From Candidatus Regiella endosymbiont of Tuberolachnus salignus (GTDB lineage Bacteria > Pseudomonadota > Gammaproteobacteria > Enterobacterales > Enterobacteriaceae): DNA of 64,000 nucleotides. The stretch covers positions 1,674,001 to 1,738,000 of the forward strand of contig NZ_OZ026542.1 in the NCBI RefSeq assembly GCF_964020115.1, in the 5' to 3' direction. Under the pieces are notes generated by a model that saw nothing but the letters and a program-made list of their open reading frames with translations, did no database searches and was not told the DNA's origin. The stretch's first letter is position 1. Each line of letters opens with the position of its first letter. Below, piece by piece: positions 27,948 through 39,900 of the stretch. The position numbers and the translations under genes were made by a program.

Positions 27948-30900
27948 CTATGCCGGCACCGCTAACCATAGCGAACTTAATTGCGAGTTAAAACGCGCTA
28001 CAGGCAATGCGCCGCTGCTTTCAGGGGAAGAAAACCCTGTCATTGCCTGCGCCAGGGCATCAATATTGCTCCCCACCAGCTGATAACCGCTGACGCTCAA
28101 GGTTTCTATTTTTGATGCCGTATCGGTGTAATAATTTTTGATAATCACGCTACCTGCTTCAGGGGTACCCTGAATCAACACCTTTAAATCCTCACCGCTT
28201 TTTTGTAACCATAATTGCTCCTTATTAATGCTGCTAAATTCCAAGCGGTCTTGACCCCCTCTATCACACAGGATGTCATGGCCATCACCTAAGGCATATT
28301 GATACCGATCATCACCCCTGCCCCCTTGTAAGTTGTCGTCATCTTTACCGCCGCTGATCTGATAGCCGACATCACTGGTATCGAGAAACACATCTCTGCC
28401 TGCCCCCAGCGCTAATTTATTGCCGATTAGCATGGTTTCATGCCGCACGACAATGTGATCGTTCCCTTCAGTGGTAACAACTTGTCGTCCCAGAGAGACG
28501 TTTCTATTAGCGTCGATACAAAGTTCCACCATATCGCCATTGTTGGCCTGTATCCATAGGTGGCGATATTGCTCAGATTGCTTAAATTTGCTGATACGCA
28601 CCGTCGGATTTGAGTCGCGGGCGGTGCGATGCGTTAAGATGATATCGTCACCGTCATCGGACAGGGCGATCTGGTTGATTAACCAGGGCACGATGACATT
28701 ATCGATCGCGATTTTACCGCCCTTGACGCTGCTCACATCCTGATTATTAATGCAAATGTTACGCGCTCCCCGGCCGATGTAGTAGCTGTCCGAGCCGCCA
28801 TTACCGCGCAGTGTATCCTGTCCCGTGCGGTGCCATAACCGATTATTCTCTTCATCGCCAGGCAATAATGAGGTTGATAACAGGTTATCTTGTTCATCAC
28901 CGATGATTTCGTTGCTCCATTTTGTTCCAACGAGCGCCAATGAAAGAAAAGAGGGTAACGTTGTCGTTTGGCCGATAACTTGCCCTTTGGCTTTGACGAT
29001 AATCTGCCCTTGGCCGTTGCCGCGGCATGAATGCACCTCGATATCGGCAGAGGGCACTCCCTTTAATGCGCTACGCCGCGTTTGATCCATTTCACTGACA
29101 TATTGCGCTCGCAAGCGCAATGGCGGCCAGTTCCCCGCCGCGTCCTGATGTAATGTCTCTGGCCAACCGCTGATCAGCACGCCATCACGGGTGTAGATCC
29201 GGTAATGATGTTGCAGATTTTTTTGTTTGCCGTCAGCGCTGAGTCGATACATGTTCTCTAAAGACAGCACACTGTGTTTTTGCTGATCATCACACAGGCT
29301 GATCTCAACCGAATTAGCCTGTAAGGAAAGCTGCGCTAGGTTCGCGACATCATAATCGAGCAATACATTGCTATGCTCTCCTTCTTCTGTTTCTGTTATC
29401 ACCACCTCAGTGTTGCCAACAGCGCCTGAGCACGGTTGATGTTGCAAAATGCGGTAGGTGTCAATGCCGATACCGCCGCTCGCCGTGCCAGCCGACAATA
29501 TCAGGGTATCGTTACCTCCGTTACCCTCTAGGATATCGTGCCCTCCCTGACCATTTAAAATATTGTCCGCCTCGTTACCTATTAATTCATCATCGGTTTC
29601 GCTGTGGCCATAAGCGTGCTCGATACCGCTTAAGTGGGCGATCAGCGCTTTACTGTTTTTGTAACGCGCTTCACCTTTGAGTAGATCAAGGCGGTAGCCT
29701 TCATTCGGCAAGGCCACCGCCGCTATCACTCTATCCTCACGATCCTTTGCCGCTGACGAGGCGGGACCACCGGTTAACCGGCTCGGAATGGCAGGTGCCG
29801 CTTTGCCCATCAGCAAAAAGCTATCGCCTTTGCGTTCGCCAGTAAACAGCTTGCGATCTTCACCCACTTCAAAAAAATTGAGGCAATCACGATCACCCTC
29901 GGCGCTATCGTTACCGCCACCTAAACTAAACCAGGCAATGCTTTCTGTAATGGGGAAGGAAGTAATGGGATGAGCATTGACCGTACCCAGGGCATTGAGC
30001 GACAGTAAGCGCGGGGTGCTGGCGGGATCTCGGTCGATGCCTAAAATTTGATGGTCGCGCCGATGCGCCAATTTATTTTGGCGATAAGGGAAAATTTCAC
30101 CGTTTTCTTCGCGCCACTTATCACGGGTTTCAGCACCAAAGGTGCCATCACTTTGGCCATAGGCTATCGTATAATCGCCTTGATCGCCGATGACCAGCAA
30201 ATCAGCACGCCCATCTCCGTTGATATCTGTTAGCTGAATTTGAGCGGTATTCAGGCTCTGCCCTAGATTTTTGATCCCCTCATGCTGTTGTGCACTAAGC
30301 GCGCGTAGAGGGATCTGCTCTCCCCCCAACAAAGTGTAAACCGCACCAGTAGCCGTGACCGAGACAATATCGCCATAGCCATCGCCATTGATATCCCCAG
30401 CCAGCCGATGGTTATACTTGGCTAAAGCAGGGAGTGTGCTTCTATACCCTTCGCCTTTGAAGCCGCCGCGTTGTTGGCTGCGAGTGTTCGCCGAATCACG
30501 TAGTTGTCTACGCTCATCGGTCTCACCCTCTGGCCGCCTAGCGGCAACTTCAAATACGAAGGGTATATCCTGCGGCGCATATAACGCGCTAATGGACAAC
30601 GCAGGAATGGTTTCGAAACGGCCAGCGGCTGTACCATAGCTGATATTAATTTCACCGGGGTGATCATTAAACCCCTGAAAATCAGACGCGGATTGACTGC
30701 GGGTAAAAGAAACTAAATCTGCTCGGCCATCGCGATTGATGTCTACTAACACTGGGACAGCATCATCTAAACGTGACAGAGGCAAATCCGTTTGTTCGCT
30801 ATCGATAAAAGTACCATCGGCTTGCGCCAACAAGATGCGAATACGATGATGATCATCGCCGATCACCACCATATCGTCTAAGCCATCACCGTCGATATCA

Positions 30901-33900
30901 CCCACTAGCGTGCGCCTGGTCGACCAAATAATCGGTTTGATACTGCTAACCCACTGTCGGGGCGCATAACCCCCCTGACCATCGGCGCGCAATAAATAAA
31001 AGCCCTGTGCCGAAAAATAGCCAATATCCGGTTGCCCATCGCCATTAAAATCGCCCATCACCGCTTTGTGATCATTTTGCCGCGGATTTAATTTTGCCGT
31101 GAGCGCCTCGCTGTCCGCCGGATCTACAAAGCTACCGACTTGGTGTAATGCGCCGATAAAAGATTTTTTTAACACTTGGGATGAAAGATGACCATATCGC
31201 ACACTATCGTTAGACGACTTTCTTTTCGCTTCGTAATAAATGTATTCACTGGGTTCAGCGTGCACATCACGATAACGTTCCATGGTCATCGAATGATAAC
31301 CCGTCATCACGGGTACAGATGCTGTCTGAAACCTTGTGATCACCCCATCTGCCTCAGCGGGCAGAACTTCATCTTGGATGAGCCGACGGACTCCGCCGAG
31401 GGTTCCGGTGATTTTTTTATAATGATGCTCTAACAGATGAGGCTCACCCAGGCTGAGATACAGGGCTCCAATCTGGCCATTCCCCTGTAAACGCCTTGTC
31501 GCTTCCTGTTCCCGCTGTGCGGCCAGCGCCTTATTCGCAGCCACTTCACTGCTATGATACGCCATCTGATTGGCTATCGAGGGTTTCTGTGACTGCCCTG
31601 TGAAAGCTAATAAACCGCTGTGGAATTTTTCCCAACCGGTTAAATGAACCACTTTTTCAATTTCTTCTACTTCGCGCACCGCAGAGTAGATCCCCCCAGC
31701 GAGGAGTAAAGCAGCCCCCAAAGCCAGCCCTACCGGTCCGGCGATACTGGCCGTCGTGCCGCCAATGGCAAAAGCAGCGGGGACGCCAATGCTGATCAAG
31801 GCGCCGGCAATGGACAATGAGCCATTCACGATCAAATCCTGTCGTAATTTAGCATCAGTAATGACCGCAAGTTGACTGAAAGCACGATAAGCTTGATAAA
31901 TATCAAAGCCGCTTGAAAGCACACCCAACAATGGAGCACCAAAACGGGCTAAATGCAGCTTAAAACCAGAGCGAATGCCCAATTGGCTTAGACGACGCCC
32001 CCACAACCCCAATCCCTCTTGGGTTAAATCAATGGCGACATTACTCACTAAGGAGAATACCGCCAATTCTTTTTCAAAAATAAGTTCTTTTCTCTGTTCT
32101 GCGCTTAAATATTGGTTTTTAAGTAACGTATTATATTTGGCGATATCCCTGAGCGAGCGCAGATAACCGTAACCTTGCATGGTGTTACCCGCGCGGCGCG
32201 TAAAACTTTGTAACCGCGTTCGAGCAGGCATTATCAACACATTTTTAACTGCTGGCTCCAAGGCGGCGTCAATGTGTAACTGCAAAGGAATTTTGCTTTG
32301 GCTCAGATCATCGAGTGTCGAGGGAAGAGGAGCCCCATCGGCAGGACGCAACGTGACATAGTGGTTTATGATTTCTAGCTGCTGTTGTGCACTGATTGTG
32401 TCGCGCCTTTTACCGCCTGCGGCCAATATATTTTCTATGCCTTTGGAGATGATTTGTTGTTTTAGAAAACAGACCGCCTGTTGATCTTGCACTGTCGTGT
32501 AATCGGCTTGATGCAGATAACGTGCTAATTTTTTGGCATCAAAACGCAGTTGCTGCGCGATTTCTAATGGTGTCAATTGGGCGAGATGGTTTTGGCAAAA
32601 AACTTTATCGGCAATGCGTGCGCCCATTTTTTGCAAAATAACGGGCGAGATAGTCACATCGCTGAGGATAATATTTTGTGCCGCTGCCAACCGCTGTGAT
32701 TCACTTTTAAAATCACCGCATAAACTTTGCAGCGAGGCTAAGCTTGTGAAACGCGCTTTGGCCGTTTTCATCGCCACTTTATACAATACTGGCACCGGAA
32801 GGTTATCTGCCTGGCGCGGCAAATGCGCTATATAGCGTTGTAAGATAGTATTTAACGGCGGTTCATTTTGGCTAGCATCGCTATTTTCGATGCGCATCAC
32901 ACCGGTATTGGCATCATACAAATGAAAAATACGCTGCCCTTGGGGATCATGACTGACAGATAATGTCAGCACCTGCTGGTTCATTGTCAGCAGATAATCA
33001 CCGATCGGCACTTCAGCGTAAATGGTCGGTAAGGGCTGGCGAATAAAAATATCGGGATGCGCTTCAGGGGTGGATAACAGGGCATCAAAGCGTTGACGAA
33101 ATTGTTGTAGCTGATAACGATCATTATCAGAAAGTGGCTCATCGGCGTGCTGCTGGTTTATTTCAGCGTAGGTATTGAGGCCATTGAGGTAATTTTGACC
33201 GATTTCTGTACCCTGAGCCCGATGATGTAACCAGCTGATGGCGGCAGCGGTCGCCGATTGGTAAGCAAATGCGCTAGCATCATCGATAAACAGCGCCTGA
33301 GGCGCTAAATCGATCTTCACGCCTTTCATACCCAGGGTCGCTGCCTGCCAGTCGGTGATCCGATTAACCTGATGGCTATCCCAGGCTTGACTTATCTCTA
33401 ATGCTTTTTGCCCACTCATCCCTGCTAGCTGGCGGTGAACGCCGCGCAGCTGCAATAGCTGTGCCGCTTGGTAATGCCATAACCTATAACGCGATTCATG
33501 AGTGAGCAGCTGTTGTAACCGTTCTTGACTGAACTGCGCATTATCATCATGGAAAAAATCAGCTAGCTCATGTTGTTGCTGTGTTGTCAGTGTTGCTAAC
33601 GATTTCCGCTTAAACTTGAGATCCTCCACTAACGCCATCACCTGGCGCAGACGACCACTTAGATCACCTGCTCTTTCGTTTGGCGTCGGAAGATAGCGAT
33701 TTTGTTTGGCATCCAGTGTCAGGCTGATCCGCGCCGAACGGGCGGGTTGTTCACCTTCTCGGGCAGTGAGTTGATGGCGATGCCCGCTGTTTTTCCCCTT
33801 TTCTGTGCCACTAATTTTGATGGCGCTGGAATAACCAACCAAAGTGATGGGTTTGCTGTTCTGTTTAAGCAATTCAGGAGCAAAATCAAATAAAAAACCG

Positions 33901-36900
33901 CTTTTTTGATCATCATTCACCAAGGCACAGCCGGCGAGGATCAGTTTACTGATCGGCTGGTGGATATGGTGCTGTATGCCAAGTTGACGATGCACTTGGC
34001 GGGTCACCGCCGCGAGCGCTTGCGCATCGTAGCCCGCTAAGGTGTTGTTGTTGTGAGTATCACTCTCGCCGCCACGACCATGGCCGACAAAGAACAGCTC
34101 CAGCGCGCCACTCAGGTGAGGTAAATCGCCGTACAGCAAACGCAATTTTCCTTGTACATCCCGTTGAAAAACGACGGTTTGACTAGGATGTTTATCTGCC
34201 AGATCACTGGCCGCTTGGCAGATCACTGCCTCGTTTTCAAGCTGAATGATCACCCGTATTTTAGCGGTTTTATCATCGCTTAGCTGAGCATTTTCTATAT
34301 TCACCTTCGGCTTCACCCAACGGTCAACATCATCACGTTGTACCGGCTGAAGACTGCTGAGCCTGTGATCAATAAGAGGGTAGTCGGGGTGTTGATAGTC
34401 GCGAATATTGAGCGAGGAGCCTTGCCGGGTGATTTCGCCAATATTTAATACCCTTAACCCCTGCCATTGTGCTTTATAAAACAACCTATCGTAGATGCTG
34501 GGATCTTCACCGGCCAGCGTTCTCTCTTCCAAATGGTAAAGCTCGGGTTCAAAATGCTGTAGCAGGTCGGCAAGGTTAACCGCAGATTCGCCATTCGAAC
34601 TGACTAGCCATAAGCGATTCGAGGCTATCCCGCTATTGGCAGGAACGGAAATATGTACCTCGCTTAATAGCGTCCCATTGCCCACGGTAGAATTTTTTCG
34701 ATTCAGTACCGCATTATCCGCGATAGGGACAACGTCTAAACCTCTGGTATCAATCAGATAAACAAAACCTTTTTTTTGTTTTCTGTGTATGGGCTCATAT
34801 TGATCAATACCGGAATCGTAATCGGAATCTGAATTAAACGCAGAGTAAGTAGGATCATCTTGGCGCGAGTGGAATTGACCCGCCCTACCAGCATTGTCAT
34901 GAACATACTCTTTCACGTCTTGATAAGCCGTACTGGCACAGAATGTGAGATCCGTAGCCTGGGGTTCAGTATGACCGCCCGCAGATGCCAGCATTTTTCC
35001 ATCCGTGGCTAATGCATAGGGGGTACGAAGAGTTCCACGAAATGCCCCGCTGATAACAGTGCTAAAAAACGCCTGGTTTGAGTTGGTTTGATAGCCGCTC
35101 GCTCTGCTATATTCCGCGATAAATTCATCGCTAAAATCAAACGCAGGTTGCCGGTCTTTTTCATTTATCACTGTTCCCGTTTGCTGTGTCTGCAGCTTAA
35201 GCAAAATAGAATCGATAACACGATGAAGGTGCTGGAATCGATTAGGGTTATTAGGATCCATGGAGGTCACTTTATGCTGCTGCGCCCAGGTAGGCACCAC
35301 TTTTTTATCTGTCAAGATGAAAACAAATTGCTGACGCAATTCACCGGACATATTAAAACTTCGCCATACTGTTTCAGTGTCATTTTCTGCCGGATACAAC
35401 GTCTGCAATATTTGTAGCGCCTGTTGTTTGCCTTGTTCTAAAGAGGAAAATTTTTCTATGACTCGTTTTGTCCAATAGTCCCTATTGTGAAGAAAATAGA
35501 GGCTATTGACTGGCGGCGGTTGAGAAGTGCTGGGGGCAGGCTGATGAAGCGGCTCAGGAGGAGCCACTGCCTCAATTCGAGCGCGTTTTGCCAAGGGCTC
35601 TTGCTCTTCGGGCGGCGACTCCATTACCCTTTCAGACCTTGTGGGAGTAGGGGAAGCGTCACTGTCTTTTGCATTCGGCTTGACGGAAGCGAGGTTGATA
35701 CCTTCCTGCTCAATCCTTTGTAGCATAAGCTGATACTGACTAAGACGCACGTCGCTAGCATAATCAAATTGGTTAAGAAAATCTTCCGCCTGTGAATGCG
35801 AATAAGTAGGTTCGATACGTTGAACCCAGCCGATTAAATTTGACCATTGTGCTGAAGTCATCCCCCATTGTCCGGCTACGAAACGATTTTCAGCTCGTTT
35901 ACGCTGTAGCTGATGATAACTGCCTAGAGTGAGTCTACGACCTCGTGAGTCAACATCAACGGTCGTTCGATAGGCGATGACTTTTATTGGGACTTCTATT
36001 GATTTTCCTGCTTGCTTGCGATTCAGAAATTGTTCAAGTTGCGTTCTGTAATCGTTAAATTCTGGATCACTGCTGGCTAACGCACAGCCCATCAAAACAA
36101 TTTCTTTGGGAGCACTATTAATACCATAAAGATTATTTAACTTGCGGCTAACCCCTTCTAGCACAAAACTTAAATGAAATGGCAGGTATTCCGCTAACGA
36201 AGTATGATTATGATCATCGCGCCCCCCTCGCCCATGCCCTACTACATGCCAGCGTACATTACCGTTCAACACCACAGGATTGCCATGGACTAATCGCAAA
36301 TTGCTTTGCAGATCACGCTGAAACAAGACAGATTTTTCAGGGTGTTTCGCCGCTAATTTGGCAGCGGCTTCCATACTATCGGGATCATCCTCTAGTTGCA
36401 GAATAAGAATGCCGTCAAATCGGGTTCCTTCTTTATTGGGTTTATCGGTATTGACTGCCTTTTGTGCCCATTGCTCTACATTCCCACGTTTTGCTGACAC
36501 AGGGGCGCTTAGCCCCCCTCTGCTAATCCGTCTAGCAACATCATCGGCTTGGATTGACAGTTGATTATCGCTTATTTGTAGGACGGGCAGCCCCAAGCGA
36601 TGCGCTATACCAGGTAAGAAACGATCATAGCCTTGACTGGATAACAAAAGAGAACTATCGCCGATAGCCACAAATTTTTCACCGGCAGGTAAAGACGTTA
36701 ATATTTTCTCCGCGTGGGCATTAACCATACCTTGCAGGAAGGTTTCAACATAAAGCTGATAAATTTGACCCAGGGCAACCACCTTTAGCCCTTTCTGGCT
36801 GGCGGCCATAAACAAATCATAAAAATTAGTGCTGTTTAATACCGAGCGCAAATAACCAGGGAGAGGTTTATTGGGATATTGCTGAAAACGATCAATATAG

Positions 36901-39900
36901 GATTGCGTTAGGCTGTCTAAAGGCAAGCCAAGCGTAGAAACACCGAGTGCTTTCAGGGTATCTATTTGCTGAATAATAAAAGCATTCATGGTGCTATCAA
37001 TAGGTTGATAACCATAATTTTGGTTATAGCCATTGATCAGCAAGCCCTGGCGCCCCGCGAGTAATAATGCCAGTTGCCCGCCGGTATCCTCCACTGCCAA
37101 TTGCTGATTTAATTGACTCAGCGCTTCCCCTGAATATTGTCGATCCCAAGCGGCGATATTAGTACTATAAATATTCTTATATACCCTTTCTATCCGTGCT
37201 AACCATACTTTTTGCTGTCGACGTAAGTAATCTTTATTACCATAGGTCGCCAACATGGTGCGCTTATGATTCAGGTGCTCTTCAACGCTAAAAGGACGAC
37301 GATTATTAGGATTACGTTGATCACCTTCATGACGCAGTTGCAATTTTGCTAAGAAAGCATCAAGAAATTTCCTGACACGAGCCCCCTTTTTATCAATGTA
37401 TAATGCGTTTAGTTCTTCTTCACTATAGCCCACATGAATTAATTGACTGACGTGATCGATCTTGATCTTTTTTAATGCCCCCATTTCTTGTTCGTTGGCT
37501 AAAATCGTATCCAAGCCATGAAATTCACCACTAAACGGGAAATGGTAAACCGCTTTAAAGCCCAGCGCCTCTGCATTGGGCACCAAACCGTTGAAGCCTT
37601 CTAGTTTAATGTGCCAAAAATTTTTGCGGCCGGAGTGAGGAAAGAGATATCTATTGTGCCGAAAGGGTGCCGGCACATCACAATAAATATCATCCATCAT
37701 TCTGCCAAAGATAAAATTGATGAAAGTCAGTCGGGTAGCCGGTGGATGCTTTAATACGGATTGATAAATATCAGCCGCGAGGAAGGGCTGAAGTTTCATC
37801 ATATCAAGGATATTTTTTCGCAGCGGATCGGATGGCAGATGAGTAAAAAGAACCTGATTAATTTGATTTTGTAACGTCGATATCACGGATAAACCGTTGC
37901 TAGCAATATCATCACGGAGATAATTCAGATGAAAATCAATATTTTTTAATAAAATAAACGCGGTTTCGATCTGCTCAGCCCCTGTTGTTGTATGTAATTT
38001 ATCCAGGTCAGCATAGATCTGCTTATATAATGGCAAGCCAAGGGTGTCGATGCCAACGACTGAGATATGACTGTGTAACCTCACTGTCGACATGACATCT
38101 CGCCGAAACAAATAGGCTATCGTCTGAGCAGGGAGCAAGGTGGTTAAATGGGCTTTATTTTGCTCGAGGATCCGGATGATTTCTGATGACCACGGTTGTT
38201 TATCGGCGAGTGCTAAAGCCTCTTCATAAATGTTGATGGGTGTATCGCTGTGATGATGGTAATGCGCTACGCTGGGCGCCACTAATGCCTCCACCATGGA
38301 AACATTGACTTGCTTGATAGCCAGCATCAAAGCGTTAGCCCTATCATCTTTAGCCTGATATTCCAATAATTTGCTTACCAAGAGAGGATCGCCTGATAAA
38401 ACTGCCGCTTCTAGAATAGACGTATTGGTCAACAAGTTTTTTTCATTCGGATCAGCACCTGCCTCCAGTAATAGGGTCAACATTTGCAAATTTTTATTTT
38501 CAATCGCCTGGGATAATACGTTATAACGAGCAGCATCTTGATAATCGGATAACGGATGCTTTGCCAATAAAATAGAGACTAACCAAGTTTGATCTGTTCT
38601 TATTGCCGCAAATAAAGGATTTTCAATATAACCATATTGACGTTGTTTTAAATCAAGTTCATCTTGGGTTAATAATAATTCGATGGTTTGCCGATCCTTA
38701 GCGTTAATCGCTAATAAAAATAATCGGCTAGGCGTATTAATCGTCTGGCCAGTGATAGCATTATTCATTCCATGTATTTTAATAATGACTATGTTTATTA
38801 ATAACGCTTTTAATACCCTATTTTGAAAATTATTTAATCTATTCTGCGGGATTTGATTATCCTGAAAAGATGAGCCATTAATATAATAATTAATATAAGC
38901 CGCTGCATTAGGGTTATTTCTTTTTTCAAATAAATCACAGAGCGTTGTCACCGTCATAAAATGCCACAATGACGGCGAGAGCCTGGCAAGTTGATGATCA
39001 GTCAGTTTTGTCAAAATAGGGACGAATGGATTAGGCGCTAATCGCTGAAACCACTCGAAGTTGTTTCTAATATAATGAAGACTATCATTAATCCCCCAAT
39101 GAGAAAAAACCTGGCTGGCCTGTTGAGAGCTCATCTGATGAAATAACATATCAGAAACCTGCATCAGCTGCTCATGCGGTAATCTGAGCAGCAAGGGTAA
39201 TAAAGGGTTGTTTTTAAACCCTAGGAACCACTCGAAATTTCTCGTAGCATAGGCAATACCTTCTTTAACCCCCATTTGGCTAAAAAACAGGCTGGCTTGT
39301 TGATCAGTGATATGGTGAAGTAAATCTATCGAGACCAGTGGCAATTTATCAGCCGATAATCTTAACAGAACAGGTATCAACGGGTTACTGTCTAATTGTT
39401 GAAACCAATCGAGATTTTTAATTGCATAACGAATGCTTTCTTCATCACCCAATTTTTCCACAAATTGACTCAGTTCCGAAGCCGTCATTTTATGTAATAA
39501 CATCGCCGGAAGATTAGCTAATAAGGTGCCATCGAGCTGAAAAATAGCCGATATTAATGGATTGTTATCTAAAGTTTGAAACCAATGACGGTGAGCCACT
39601 GCATAATTAATCGCACCTACCCCATTCAATCCCAACTTAGAGAAAAACAGATTGATTTGCTGCGTATTGGCACCTTGAAAACGCTGCGGATCTATTTTTC
39701 GCAACAATGCTTGATCCACCTCATCCCTCGCTTGTTCAATCAATAACATCAGCTGACCAAAACTTATCTGATGGATAAAATTGCCGATATTTTTAATGGT
39801 TGGCAACATCACTTCACCGTCGGTTTCCTGCCAAAAGAGATCACCTATCCGTTGAAATGTATTGCCTTGTTCATTATTCAGGTGTTGGATTGACCAGTTG

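Noticed and set aside
30388-30667. 81-90 codon frames on both strands at the toxin 1 repeat
   Set aside because: They exist only because the palindromic element is open in several frames; there is no independent gene evidence.
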